This document shows, one piece after another, positions 1 to 8,543 of a stretch of 64,000 nt of DNA. The stretch comes from Rhizobium sp. 9140. Its GTDB lineage: Bacteria > Pseudomonadota > Alphaproteobacteria > Rhizobiales > Rhizobiaceae. Where the stretch lies: positions 2,793,501 to 2,857,500 of the forward strand of contig NZ_FJUR01000001.1 of NCBI RefSeq assembly GCF_900067135.1, written 5' to 3'. Position 1 is the first letter of the stretch. Each line of letters starts with the position of its first letter. Below the pieces are notes generated by a model that had not been told where the DNA came from, did not search any database, and saw only the letters and a program-made list of their open reading frames with translations. Position numbers and translations under genes: made by a program.

Positions 1-1
1 C

Positions 2-1063
2 GACCCGCGCTACACCTTCATGTTCTCCTCCAACACGATCAACGACACCATCCTGGAGACCATCGCCAAGATCTTTCGCATCCCCGGCGATGGTCGCCCC
101 ATCACCACGTTCCAGCTAGCGGGTATCCCCTCGGAAGTCGTCAATTCGGTCGCGTCGGTGCTCTGCCGCATGGCGTTCGAAATCGGTCTGTGGAGCAATG
201 GCGGCGTCCACATGCTCGTCGTCTGTGAGGAGGCGCACCGCTACGTCCCGTCCGACCAGTCGCTCGGCTTCCTGCCAACGCGCCAGGCCATCGCCCGCAT
301 CGCCAAAGAAGGCCGAAAATACGGCGTTTCTCTCGGCATGATCACACAGCGCCCCGGCGAACTCGATCCGACGATCCTCTCGCAGTGCTCGACGGTCTTT
401 GCCATGCGCCTGTCGAACGATCGCGACCAGGACATCATCCGCTCGGCCATTCCGGATTCCTCCGTCTCGACCATGAGCTTTCTGTCCTCGATCGGAAACG
501 GCGAGGCTATCGCCTTCGGTGAGGCCGTTTCCGTGCCGATGCGCATGCGATTCGAGCGGATACCGGAGAGCCGCCTGCCGAAGGCGGCCGGCGGGCTGAT
601 AAAGGCCGACGACGACACGCCTGCCAATGTGGACCTGCGCACGATCGTCGCGCGGATGCGCGCAAGCTCCGGCGGCGAGACGACGCCATACGCGGTGAGC
701 CCTTCGGGAGCCGGCAGCCTCTCCTTCAGCGACAGCATCGAGCCACCGCCGCTCCCGCCTCGTGCACCCGAGCGGCAAGAAAGCCAGAACCGAGCGGAAA
801 CACCGGCAAGTTCGGAAAGGCTCGAAAGCTATCGCCCGGACATGCTGCCGCGCGTCGAGCCGCAGCACCCCGACCCCCTCTCCAATCCGCAGGCCGACCG
901 CTTCAATGCCTATCGCCGACAGATCCTCGGCGGCGAAACCGATCGTCGCCCACCGGATGTGCCGGTTCCCCAGGCGCTGGACGACCTGTCAGCGCCCACG
1001 CGGGCACCGTCCCTTCGCGAAACCCTGCTCAGGAAGCCGCTCGGCAGCATGATCCGCAAATAG
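2..1063 (+). CDS. HerA/DUF87-type P-loop ATPase, C-terminal part (5' truncated by window edge)
   Basis: The frame is already open at base 2 (reads D-P-R-Y-T-F before the first Met at base 20), so this is the 3' part of a longer gene. The visible part carries the Walker B-like segment VVCEEAHRY, then ITQRPGELDPTILSQC and FAMRLSNDRDQ, which are typical of the HerA/DUF87 hexameric DNA-translocating ATPase family. The last ~140 residues are rich in proline and charged residues (PPPLPPRAP) and look disordered. HerA proteins elsewhere work with the nuclease NurA in DNA end processing, but many bacterial DUF87 proteins have no assigned role, and no nurA-like partner is visible here. It is convergent with miaA, with 24 bases between the stop codons. 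Confidence 0.85.
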   Translation, partial: DPRYTFMFSSNTINDTILETIAKIFRIPGDGRPITTFQLAGIPSEVVNSVASVLCRMAFEIGLWSNGGVHMLVVCEEAHRYVPSDQSLGFLPTRQAIARIAKEGRKYGVSLGMITQRPGELDPTILSQCSTVFAMRLSNDRDQDIIRSAIPDSSVSTMSFLSSIGNGEAIAFGEAVSVPMRMRFERIPESRLPKAAGGLIKADDDTPANVDLRTIVARMRASSGGETTPYAVSPSGAGSLSFSDSIEPPPLPPRAPERQESQNRAETPASSERLESYRPDMLPRVEPQHPDPLSNPQADRFNAYRRQILGGETDRRPPDVPVPQALDDLSAPTRAPSLRETLLRKPLGSMIRK

Positions 1064-1087
1064 GCCGACACCGATGAAACGGCTTGG

Positions 1088-1984
1088 TCAAGGCACCACC
1101 CGCTCCCAGCTCTCGTCCAGCTGATTGCGAAACCACGTCATCTGCCGCTTGGCATATTGCCGCGTCGCGGCCGACGCGGTCTCGATGACGCCGCGCCGGT
1201 CCATTTCTCCGCGCAGCATTGCCGCGATCTGCGGCACGCCGATCGCCTTCATGGCCGTCAGATCGGGTGACAGGTGTTTCGCCAGCAGACACGCGACCTC
1301 GTCGATTGCGCCCTGATCCAGCATCGTCTCGAAGCGTCGGTTGATCCGTCGCCGAAGTTCGTCCCGCTCCGGCAGCACGACCATCTTCAACGCCCTGTCC
1401 GGATCGACCACCATCGCGCCGCGCGTGGCTTGAAAACCGCGGATTGACCGGCCGCTCGCCTCGAAGATTTCGAGAGCCCGGACGATGCGCTGCCCGTCCC
1501 CGGGCTTCAGCACGGCCGCCGTTTCGGGATCGCGTTCGGCAAGCCGAGCATGCAGCGGGCCAGGCCCTTCCGCCTGAAGGCGGGCTCGCAGCCGCGACCG
1601 GATCTCGTCCGGCACATCCGGCATCTCCGACAGCCCGCCCGTCAGCGCCCTGAAATAGAGCCCGGTGCCGCCAACGATGACGGGCACACGCCCCTGCGCG
1701 TGAAGCTGGCCCAGAAGCACGGTCGCCTCTCGCAGCCATTCGCCGGTGGAATAGACTTGTCCGGCCGGCACATGCCCGTAGAGCCTGTGCGGCACCCCGT
1801 CCATGTCGACCTCCGAGGGCCGCGCCGTCAGCACGCGGAGCGTATCATAGACCTGCATGCTGTCGGCATTGACGACCACGCCGCCATGCGCCTGCGCCAG
1901 CCGAACGGCCAGCGCGGACTTGCCGCTGGCAGTCGGTCCCGTTATCAGGATCGTGTCCTGTCCTCTTTCAAGGTTTTTCATCAT
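1088..1984 (-). CDS. miaA: tRNA dimethylallyltransferase MiaA
   Basis: The protein should transfer the dimethylallyl group from DMAPP to N6 of A37 in tRNAs that read codons starting with U. The P-loop GPTASGKS lies about 15 residues from the start, followed by VVNADSMQVYD, which matches the family's substrate-binding Asp region. IVGGTGLYFRAL and the C-terminal KRQMTWFRNQ are also characteristic. Length (~298 aa) is normal. The frame extends upstream to a Met at 2011, but similarity begins near MKNLERG. I chose 1984; 1981 is equally possible. Either start overlaps the serB start codon on the other strand, so each gene's promoter must sit inside the other's coding sequence. Confidence 0.93.
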   Translation of the reverse strand: MMKNLERGQDTILITGPTASGKSALAVRLAQAHGGVVVNADSMQVYDTLRVLTARPSEVDMDGVPHRLYGHVPAGQVYSTGEWLREATVLLGQLHAQGRVPVIVGGTGLYFRALTGGLSEMPDVPDEIRSRLRARLQAEGPGPLHARLAERDPETAAVLKPGDGQRIVRALEIFEASGRSIRGFQATRGAMVVDPDRALKMVVLPERDELRRRINRRFETMLDQGAIDEVACLLAKHLSPDLTAMKAIGVPQIAAMLRGEMDRRGVIETASAATRQYAKRQMTWFRNQLDESWERVVP

Positions 1985-2885
1985 GGCTCTCGTTGCCACG
2001 CTTGTCGCCAATCCGTCAAATCCGGTGCTGAGCGCGGCTCTCGGTGAAAAGGCCGCAGCGGCCGTTCAGGCGTCCGGTCTCTACTGGCTTGCCGACGGAG
2101 TCGCCTGCGATATCGCCCTGCGCGACGGCACCGACCCGGCCGAGGCCGAGCGGCAATTGCGCGATGCCGTTGCCGGACAGCCGATCGACGTCATCGTGCA
2201 GGATGCGGAAATGCGGCGCAAGCGCCTGCTGATCGCCGACATGGATTCGACCATGATCGGGCAGGAGTGCATCGACGAACTCGCAGCCGAAGTCGGCTTG
2301 AAGGAACAGGTCGCGACCATCACCGCGCGGGCCATGAACGGCGAGATCGCCTTCGAACCGGCCTTGATCGAACGCGTCGGCCTGCTGAAGGGCCTGCCGA
2401 TCAGCGTCGTGGATGATGTGATCGCCAAGCACATCACGCTGACGCCCGGCGGAATCGAGCTGGTCGCAACCATGAAAGCGAAGGGCGCCTATACCGCCCT
2501 CGTCTCCGGCGGCTTTACCGTCTTCACAGGCCCCATCGGCAGCCAAATCGGCTTTGACGAGAACCGCGCCAACCGGCTGGTGGTCGAGAACGGCATTCTC
2601 GACGGGACCGTGGAGGAGCCGATCCTCGGCCGGCAGGCGAAGGTCGATGCGCTGATCGAGATCACGGAACGGCTCGGCATCACGCCGGAAGATGCGATGG
2701 CGGTGGGCGATGGCGCCAACGATCTCGGCATGATCAAACTTGCCGGCTCGGGCGTCGCCCTGCACGCGAAACCGACAGTCTCTGCCGAAGCGAAGATCCG
2801 CATCGACCATGGCGACCTCACCGCGCTCCTCTACATCCAGGGCTACCGCAAAACGGATTTCATTACCCCCACCGGTCGCGCATGA
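1983..2885 (+). CDS. serB: Phosphoserine phosphatase SerB
   Basis: This HAD-superfamily enzyme dephosphorylates O-phospho-L-serine in the last step of serine synthesis. The N-terminal ~75 residues form an ACT-like segment, followed by the nucleophile motif DMDSTMI (Asp about residue 86), the motif II region TALVSGGFTVF, and motif III GDGANDLGMI near residue 241. The frame is open 42 codons further upstream, but that part is antisense to miaA. MALVATLVANPS at 1983 begins the conserved protein, giving 300 aa. Its stop codon overlaps the start of the next gene in an ATGA, so the acetyltransferase downstream is probably translated by coupling. Confidence 0.95.
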   Translation: MALVATLVANPSNPVLSAALGEKAAAAVQASGLYWLADGVACDIALRDGTDPAEAERQLRDAVAGQPIDVIVQDAEMRRKRLLIADMDSTMIGQECIDELAAEVGLKEQVATITARAMNGEIAFEPALIERVGLLKGLPISVVDDVIAKHITLTPGGIELVATMKAKGAYTALVSGGFTVFTGPIGSQIGFDENRANRLVVENGILDGTVEEPILGRQAKVDALIEITERLGITPEDAMAVGDGANDLGMIKLAGSGVALHAKPTVSAEAKIRIDHGDLTALLYIQGYRKTDFITPTGRA

Positions 2886-3427
2886 TCATTACAGAAACAG
2901 AACGCCTTCGCATCCGCAACTGGCAGGACTCGGATCGCGATCTCTTCTTCGAGATCAACAACGATCCCGAGGTCATGACGTTCTTCCCGTTCCGCCGGGA
3001 TCGCGCGGATGCCGACGCCCTGTTCGAGCGGAACCGGCAGGCGATCGCAGAAGCAGGCTATGGCTTCTTCGCGCTGGCCCTGAAGGAGACGGATGAGCCT
3101 ATCGGCTTCTGCGGTCTCGCCATTCCGGATCTCGCGCCGATCCTGCCGGTCGGCACCGTCGAGATCGGCTGGCGCCTGGCGCGGCGCCACTGGTCGAAAG
3201 GCTATGTGACGGAGGCGGCAAGCGCCCTGCTTGCCTTCGGGTTCGAGATGCGCGGCGTAGACGAGATCGTTTCCTTCGCGGTCACTGACAACCATCGCTC
3301 GATCGCGGTGATGCGGCGCATCGGCCTTATCCGCGCTATCGATGGGGACTTCGACCACCCGCGTGTGCCGGACACGCATCCGCACCTGAAACGCCACGTA
3401 CTCTATCGAATGAAGCGCCCGGAGTGA
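2882..3427 (+). CDS. GNAT-family N-acetyltransferase (RimJ/RimL-like)
   Basis: The 181-residue protein has the opening ETERLRIRNWQDSD and the core EIGWRLARRHWSKGYVTEAA, the acetyl-CoA-binding A motif of the RimJ/RimL branch of GNAT enzymes. ITETERL..., VSFAVTDNHRSIAVMRRIGL and the C-terminal HPHLKRHVLYRM fit the same group. The acceptor substrate cannot be read from the sequence: this branch includes enzymes acting on ribosomal-protein N-termini and on small molecules. It overlaps serB by four bases and is followed by a hairpin at 3431-3452. Confidence 0.85.
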   Translation: MIITETERLRIRNWQDSDRDLFFEINNDPEVMTFFPFRRDRADADALFERNRQAIAEAGYGFFALALKETDEPIGFCGLAIPDLAPILPVGTVEIGWRLARRHWSKGYVTEAASALLAFGFEMRGVDEIVSFAVTDNHRSIAVMRRIGLIRAIDGDFDHPRVPDTHPHLKRHVLYRMKRPE

Positions 3428-3430
3428 TCG

Positions 3431-3452
3431 TGGGCCTCCCATCGGAGGCCCA
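3431..3452. terminator. Hairpin between convergent GNAT gene and degP
   Basis: A perfect 9-bp stem (TGGGCCTCC/GGAGGCCCA) with a 4-base loop lies between two convergent genes. The T tract after it is poor, so termination strength is uncertain. Confidence 0.5.
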
Positions 3453-3475
3453 TCGTTTCCGACGCGATCTCGTGG

Positions 3476-5119
3476 CTATTCGATGCGCACCGTGACGAAG
3501 CGAAGCTCGCCTGTCTTGTTGGAGATCATCAGCAAGGCGTTGCGGCGTCCATCGGCCTTCAGTTCCTCGATCCGTGCGGTCACGTCCTCGGGTGTCTTCA
3601 TGGCTTCCTGACCGATCTCCACGATCACATCGCCCGCCGTAATCCGCCGCTCGGCGGCGGCCGAGCTTTGGGCAACCTCGGTGATGACGACACCTTCGAC
3701 ATCGTCTCCGATGCCGAAGCTCCGGCGGTTCGGGGCCTCCAGCAAGGCTAGCTTCATGCCGAGCACCTCGTCAGACTTCGGCAGATCGGCAGCCGGTGGC
3801 TCCGCCTGGTCGGTGCCTTCCTGGCTGCCCGCACCGCCCTCTCCCTCGCCCTTGGTTGCCGGCGCGTCGTCCGCGGACCCCGGCGCCTCATCTGTAGACG
3901 CCTCGGCGCTCGCAACGTCGGCATCTTCCAGCCGGCCGAGCGTGACCTGCACGGTCATCTCCTTGCCATCCCGGATAACGATGACGTCCACGGCCTTGCC
4001 GACCGGGCTTTCTGCCACCACCCGCGGCAGATCGCGCATCTCCGCAACGTCCCGACCGTCGAATTTTGTGATGACGTCGCCGGATTTGATCTCACCCTTC
4101 GAAATCGGGCCGCCCTCGATGATGCCGGCGACCAGTGCGCCGCGCGGCGTGTCCATGCCGAGGCTCTCGGCGATATCGTCGGTGACCGGCTGGATGCGGA
4201 CACCGAGCCAGCCACGCCGGGTCTCGCCGAAATCCTTCAGCTGGGTAATGACGTTGGACGCAAGCTCCGTCGGCACGGAGAAGCCGATGCCGATCGAGCC
4301 TCCGGAGGGCGAGATAATCGCCGTGTTGATGCCGATCACCTCGCCCTTCATGTTGAAGAGAGGCCCGCCCGAATTGCCGCGGTTGATGGCAGCATCCGTC
4401 TGGATGAAATTGTCGTAGGGACCGGCGTTGATGTTGCGCCCGCGGGCTGAAATGATGCCGACGGTGACCGTACCGCCGAGACCGAACGGATTGCCGATCG
4501 CCATCACCCAGTCGCCGATCCGCATCGTGCGGCTGTCGCCGAGCGGCACCGCCGTCAAAGGCTTCTTCGGCTCGACCTTCAGCACCGCAAGGTCGGTCTT
4601 GGTATCCGTTCCGATCAGCTTCGCCTTCAGCTTCGAACCGTTAGCGAAATTGACCTCGATATCGTCAGCACCCTCGATGACGTGGTTGTTGGTGACGATG
4701 TAGCCGGTGGGGTCGATGACGAAGCCGGAGCCGAGCGATTCGACCTTGCGGCCGGGCGCACCCTGCCCATCCTGGCCCTTGAAGAATTCATCGAAGAAAT
4801 CCTGGAAGGGCGAGCCCTGTGGCACCTTCGGCATCGGTGCGTCGTCGTCCGTCTTCACGTTCTGCGAGGTGGAAATGTTGACGACGGCATCCAGAAGCCC
4901 GGCAGCAAGATCGGCCACCGAATCCGGACCCTGGGCGGCGCGTCCCGACGGGGCGATGGAGGGCGACGGCTGCGGCGGAACCGGGAGCGGCCCGGTCGCC
5001 GCTGGCGGCGCGATCGGCTTGGCGACCTGCGCCGCTGCCTCGAAAGGACCTGCGAAAACGAGAGCCGTCGACAGGGCAAGCGCCGCCGTCCGGGTGAAGC
5101 TGGAGCGGTGTGATCCCAT
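3476..5119 (-). CDS. DegP/HtrA-family periplasmic serine endoprotease (Do family)
   Basis: This is a periplasmic chaperone-protease for misfolded envelope proteins. With the start at 5119 (GAGGA ribosome site just upstream) it has 547 residues: a signal peptide (TAALALSTALVFAGPFEAAAQ), a proline-rich spacer, then the trypsin-like domain with His146 (NNHVIEG), Asp176 (KTDLAVL) and Ser250 (GNSGGPLF). Two PDZ domains follow, the first around RRGWLGVRIQPV and the second at the C-terminus. Between them is an unusually long acidic, Ser/Ala-rich linker of about 50 residues. The frame runs 19 codons further upstream, but no signal peptide would then start at the N-terminus. It belongs to the degP/degQ group; the exact paralogue is not resolved. 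Confidence 0.93.
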   Translation of the reverse strand: MGSHRSSFTRTAALALSTALVFAGPFEAAAQVAKPIAPPAATGPLPVPPQPSPSIAPSGRAAQGPDSVADLAAGLLDAVVNISTSQNVKTDDDAPMPKVPQGSPFQDFFDEFFKGQDGQGAPGRKVESLGSGFVIDPTGYIVTNNHVIEGADDIEVNFANGSKLKAKLIGTDTKTDLAVLKVEPKKPLTAVPLGDSRTMRIGDWVMAIGNPFGLGGTVTVGIISARGRNINAGPYDNFIQTDAAINRGNSGGPLFNMKGEVIGINTAIISPSGGSIGIGFSVPTELASNVITQLKDFGETRRGWLGVRIQPVTDDIAESLGMDTPRGALVAGIIEGGPISKGEIKSGDVITKFDGRDVAEMRDLPRVVAESPVGKAVDVIVIRDGKEMTVQVTLGRLEDADVASAEASTDEAPGSADDAPATKGEGEGGAGSQEGTDQAEPPAADLPKSDEVLGMKLALLEAPNRRSFGIGDDVEGVVITEVAQSSAAAERRITAGDVIVEIGQEAMKTPEDVTARIEELKADGRRNALLMISNKTGELRFVTVRIE

Positions 5120-5440
5120 GAAGTCCTCGTTTCGGAAAAATAGGCCGTCGGTTCGCCGGTACCTTACCGGCAGCACGGCGGAAGGAAAAGCCTCGGGCGA
5201 GACAGACCCACGGTGCGGGAGCAGATAGAGGCAAGGCAGACAGTCCGAATTCCTGCACGCCCATGGAAGCGAAGATAAGGCGCACGCCCGACCCGTCCAG
5301 TCATCTTTTCGTTATGGCCTGTATGCGACGAGGCACCGCATACCGTTCGGTGCCGCAGGCCCTTGCGTCGGCACCGCCCGGGCGTCATAAGCGGCGAAAC
5401 GCACACGCAGGCGCGGGGGCGCGCCAGAGGAGATACAACC
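5120..5440. other. Intergenic region between divergent degP and the PhnA-domain gene
   Basis: No convincing gene is seen in this stretch. It holds a nested inverted repeat at 5316-5361: outer arms GGCCTG/CAGGCC and inner arms GGCACC/GGTGCC. It lies about 80 bases ahead of the PhnA-domain gene, in its putative leader. There is no T tract. Promoters for both divergent genes must lie here, but I could not assign -35/-10 boxes with confidence. Confidence 0.4.
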
Positions 5441-5659
5441 ATGGGCATCGTCGTCAGGGACAGCAACGGAACCGAACTCGCCGATGGCGACTCGGTGACG
5501 CTGATCAAGGACCTCAAGGTCAAGGGCACATCCGTCACGCTGAAGCGCGGCACGCTGGTCAAGAACATACGCCTGACCGACGACCCGGCGGAAGTCGAAT
5601 GCAATGCGGAAAAGGTCAAGGGTCTCGTGCTGCGGACGGAATTCCTCAAGAAGGCCTGA
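5441..5659 (+). CDS. PhnA-domain (YjdM-like) protein lacking the zinc ribbon
   Basis: The 72-residue product (GIVVRDSNGTELADGDSVTLIKDLKVKG...) corresponds to the C-terminal PhnA domain of E. coli YjdM (formerly PhnA), an SH3-like beta-barrel. The N-terminal CxxC zinc ribbon of YjdM is missing. The start at 5441 has a good ribosome site (AGAGGAGA); a longer frame from 5363 has no homologous extension. The old link to phosphonate use is historical and not supported by function, so a role is not assigned. It is a lone plus-strand gene in a minus-strand neighbourhood. Confidence 0.85.
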   Translation: MGIVVRDSNGTELADGDSVTLIKDLKVKGTSVTLKRGTLVKNIRLTDDPAEVECNAEKVKGLVLRTEFLKKA

Positions 5660-5695
5660 TTAAACCAAGATTGACGGCGCTCGGGATAATCCCGC

Positions 5696-6082
5696 TCAGA
5701 CCATGACCTCATGGCCGTGGGCCTTGAGCGCGGCAACCGCCTTGTCGAGGTCGGAACCGAGGATGAAGATGTAATCGGTGCTGAAGGTCGAGTTCGCAAA
5801 CAGGCCGACACCGGCCGTCGACAGCGGCTCAAGCACGGACGACAGAATGCCGGGAATATCGAAAGCGAAGTGCTCTTCGATCCGGAGGCACCGCCAGCCA
5901 TTTGACGATATAACCCCTGTCGGCACGCGTGCGGCGCGACAGACGAGCGTGATTTCCTCGCGCGACGAGGAGACCGACCAGAAGCCGGCGCCCTGCAGCC
6001 ATTCCGGCAGCGGCGAGCCGACATTCAGCCGGGTGATCGAATATTCGGCTTCAACCAGCCGGATCAGCAGTTTGCGAGACAT
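5696..6082 (-). CDS. ACT-domain protein (COG3603/CASTOR-like)
   Basis: The 128-residue protein contains FWSVSSSREEITLVCRAARVP followed by LRIEEHFAFDIPGILSSVLEPLSTAGVGLFANSTFSTDYIFI, the second ACT half typical of the COG3603 family of small amino-acid-sensing ACT proteins. The start at 6082 has a GAGGGG ribosome site. No catalytic domain is attached, so it probably acts as a ligand-binding or regulatory protein; the ligand is not known from the sequence. It is downstream of hflC on the same strand but beyond a strong hairpin at 6268-6303, so it is probably transcribed separately. Confidence 0.82.
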   Translation of the reverse strand: MSRKLLIRLVEAEYSITRLNVGSPLPEWLQGAGFWSVSSSREEITLVCRAARVPTGVISSNGWRCLRIEEHFAFDIPGILSSVLEPLSTAGVGLFANSTFSTDYIFILGSDLDKAVAALKAHGHEVMV

Positions 6083-6267
6083 TCATACCCCTCGATACGC
6101 CAGCGCCAGAGAAAAGACCTTCGACATCAGGCCTGACGGGCGGCAAGCGTTGTGGACGTAACGTCTGCTGCGCTCGGGCAGCAGGTCAAACCATTCGGTG
6201 AGGGCCGGACATGGGAGATGCGCCGCCCTGCAAGCTTGCCCTGCCATCCCTAGCGCATGCCGTCAAG

Positions 6268-6303
6268 AAAGAAGGGGCCGGCATCGCTGCCGGCCCCTTC
6301 TTT
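6268..6303 (-). terminator. Rho-independent terminator after hflC
   Basis: A 13-bp GC-rich perfect stem (GAAGGGGCCGGCA/TGCCGGCCCCTTC) with a 4-base loop is flanked by A and T runs on both sides. It can act in either direction and lies 21 bases past the hflC stop. Confidence 0.85.
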
Positions 6304-6324
6304 TATCCTGTGGTCCGTTTTGGC

Positions 6325-7272
6325 TCAGTTCGCAGCAGGCGTCGCCGGAGTGGCCGGTGCAGCAGGAGTCGCTGGAGCCGCGGACGGCAAGGGCGTACCT
6401 TGCGAACTGTTGAAGAAGCGGAAGAACTCCGAGTCCGGCGAAATCACGAGTGTCGTCTCCGGGCTTGCGATCGCTGCGCTGTAAGCGGTCATCGAGCGGT
6501 AGAACTCGAAGAAGCTCGGATCGCGCGCAAAGGCTTCCGCAAACACGCGCGTCCGTTCGGCTTCGCCTTCACCGCGCAGGATTTCCGCATCACGCTGCGC
6601 GTCGGCCACGATCTCGACGACCTGACGGTCGGCGATGGCGCGACGGCGTTGGCTTTCCTCGTTACCGCGCGCACGGATCAACTCCGCTTCGGCCAGACGT
6701 TCCGCCTTCATGCGGTCGAAGGTCTGCTGCGAGACTTCCTGCGTCAGGTCGGTCCGGCGGATGCGAACGTCTTGAATGTTGAGACCGAGCGATTCGGCAT
6801 CGGTCTTCAGATCGGCACGGACTTCCCGCATCATCGACGCGCGCTCTTCGGAAAGAGCCGATTCGAAGCCGCGAAGACCGTAGACGCGACGCAGCGACGA
6901 ATCGAGACGCGTGCGAAGGCGAGCTTCGGCGGAGGACCGGTCACCGGACACCGTTTCGCGGAAGCGGCGTGGATCCTGGATACGGTAGACCACGAAGGCA
7001 TCGACCTCGTAGAATTTACCGCCGGAAACCTGCACGCGGATATTGTCGAGGTCGAAGCGCAGGGCCTGATCCTCGACATACTGGACGCGATCGGCATCCA
7101 TGAAGGCAAAGGGCAGCTTGAAATAGAGGCCCGGCTCGGTCTTCACGTCCTGGATCTGACCGAAGCGGACGACGACCGCCTGCTGGCGTTCGGTGACGAC
7201 GAAGACCGAGGAATAGACGGCCATCAGGATGACCGCGAAAGCGATCAGGAAATAGGGAAGACGGCTATTCAT
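6325..7272 (-). CDS. hflC: HflC, SPFH-domain subunit of the HflKC membrane complex
   Basis: With HflK this forms the membrane-anchored SPFH complex that encloses and modulates the FtsH protease. The N-terminal segment LPYFLIAFAVILMAVYSSVFVVTERQQAVV is one membrane anchor followed by the SPFH domain. The region EAELIRARGNEESQRRRAIADRQ is the helical coiled-coil part. The C-terminus ends in an unusual Ala/Pro/Thr-rich repeat (PATPAAPATPATPAAN). Its start codon overlaps the hflK stop codon by one base, so the two subunits are translationally coupled. Length 315 aa is normal. Confidence 0.95.
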   Translation of the reverse strand: MNSRLPYFLIAFAVILMAVYSSVFVVTERQQAVVVRFGQIQDVKTEPGLYFKLPFAFMDADRVQYVEDQALRFDLDNIRVQVSGGKFYEVDAFVVYRIQDPRRFRETVSGDRSSAEARLRTRLDSSLRRVYGLRGFESALSEERASMMREVRADLKTDAESLGLNIQDVRIRRTDLTQEVSQQTFDRMKAERLAEAELIRARGNEESQRRRAIADRQVVEIVADAQRDAEILRGEGEAERTRVFAEAFARDPSFFEFYRSMTAYSAAIASPETTLVISPDSEFFRFFNSSQGTPLPSAAPATPAAPATPATPAAN

Positions 7273-8399
7273 CAGTTGCTTCCTCCGACCTGCGGGGCCG
7301 GTCGGCCGATTTCGGTGAGCGGCAGGTAGGGCAGCACGCCCTGGCCGTTCTTCTCGTCCAGAATGACCTTTTTGGACTTGCCGAGAACCTCCTGCATGGT
7401 TTCCAGATAGAGACGCTTGCGCGTCACGTCTGGAGCCTGCGCATAGGCATCGTAGACCGAGACGAAGCGCTGCGCCTCACCCTCGGCTTCCTTGACGACT
7501 CGGTCCTTGTAGGCCGCCGCCTCTTCGCGGTTCTGAGCCGCCTGACCGCGGGCACGACCGAGCACCTGGTTGGCGTACTGGTTGGATTCCTCGACGAAGC
7601 GATCCTCGTCCTGCTCGGCGCGCTGCACCTCGTCGAATGCATCGGCAACCTCGCGCGGCGGAGCCGCATCCTCGATCGCAACGGTGTTGACGGAGATACC
7701 GGCGCCGTAGGTGTCCATGGTCGCCTGGATCGTCGCCTTCACGTCCTGCGCGATCGCCTGACGGTTGTCGCGGAAGATATCCTGTGCCGGACGACGGCCG
7801 ACGACCTCGCGCATGGCGCTTTCGGCGACCTGCTGCAGGGTGTTGGCGGGATCCTCGACGTTGAAGAGATAGGCCTTCGGGTCGGTGACCGAGAACAGCA
7901 CCGAGAACTGGACGTTCACGATGTTCTGGTCGCCCGACAGCATCAGGCCGGCAGACGACGGATCGGCCGAGACCGACTTGCTGCCGATGTTCTGCTGCTG
8001 CTCGGTGACCTTGACCAGTTCGACGGTTTCCAGCGGCCAGAAATGATAATGCAGGCCCGGCATGGAGATCTCTTCCTTCGGCTTGCCGAAGCGCATCTCG
8101 ACGCCACGCTCGTCCGGCTGGACGGTGTAGACGGAATTGATGAGGATGAAGCCGATGATGAGCAGGCCGATGATCGCGGCCACGCCGCCGTTGAAACCGC
8201 CGGGAACGACGTTCTTCAGCTGGTCCTGGCCCCGGCGCAAGATCTCCTCGAGATCCGGCGGACCGCCATTGCCACGGCCGCCGCCGCCGCCACGCGGGCG
8301 GTTGGGACCTTGACCCCAGGGGCCTTTGTTTCCACCACCGCCGTTACCGCCGCCGCCCCAAGGACCACCGCCGCCGCCGTTCTGATTGCTCCAGGGCAT
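7272..8399 (-). CDS. hflK: HflK, SPFH-domain subunit of the HflKC membrane complex
   Basis: This is the partner of HflC in the FtsH-regulating complex. The first ~50 residues are extremely rich in glycine and asparagine (NQNGGGGGPWGGGGNGGGGN), as in other HflK proteins. A membrane segment follows (VAAIIGLLIIGFILINSVYTV), then the SPFH domain beginning VQPDERGVEMRFGKP and a charged helical region around NREEAAAYKDRVVKEAEGEA. The start at 8399 has an AGAGG ribosome site. It lies downstream of thyA-folA on the same strand, 144 bases after folA, with no obvious terminator between. Confidence 0.96.
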   Translation of the reverse strand: MPWSNQNGGGGGPWGGGGNGGGGNKGPWGQGPNRPRGGGGGRGNGGPPDLEEILRRGQDQLKNVVPGGFNGGVAAIIGLLIIGFILINSVYTVQPDERGVEMRFGKPKEEISMPGLHYHFWPLETVELVKVTEQQQNIGSKSVSADPSSAGLMLSGDQNIVNVQFSVLFSVTDPKAYLFNVEDPANTLQQVAESAMREVVGRRPAQDIFRDNRQAIAQDVKATIQATMDTYGAGISVNTVAIEDAAPPREVADAFDEVQRAEQDEDRFVEESNQYANQVLGRARGQAAQNREEAAAYKDRVVKEAEGEAQRFVSVYDAYAQAPDVTRKRLYLETMQEVLGKSKKVILDEKNGQGVLPYLPLTEIGRPAPQVGGSN

Positions 8400-8543
8400 T
8401 CATACCTCTTTCGTTACACTCCCACCTCCGGCAATCGGCGGAACCGACTGGGAAGTAAACCCGTTATAGGGATCGCCCCGAGGCCTTTCAACGCGGCGCG
8501 TCATAACTTTGGCGTTAACAAGGCAATTTCGTTCCGTTTATCG

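Noticed and set aside
8330..8400. GGC/GNN repeat array as a DNA-level repeat element
   Set aside because: It is the Gly/Asn-rich N-terminus of HflK, a normal feature of that protein.
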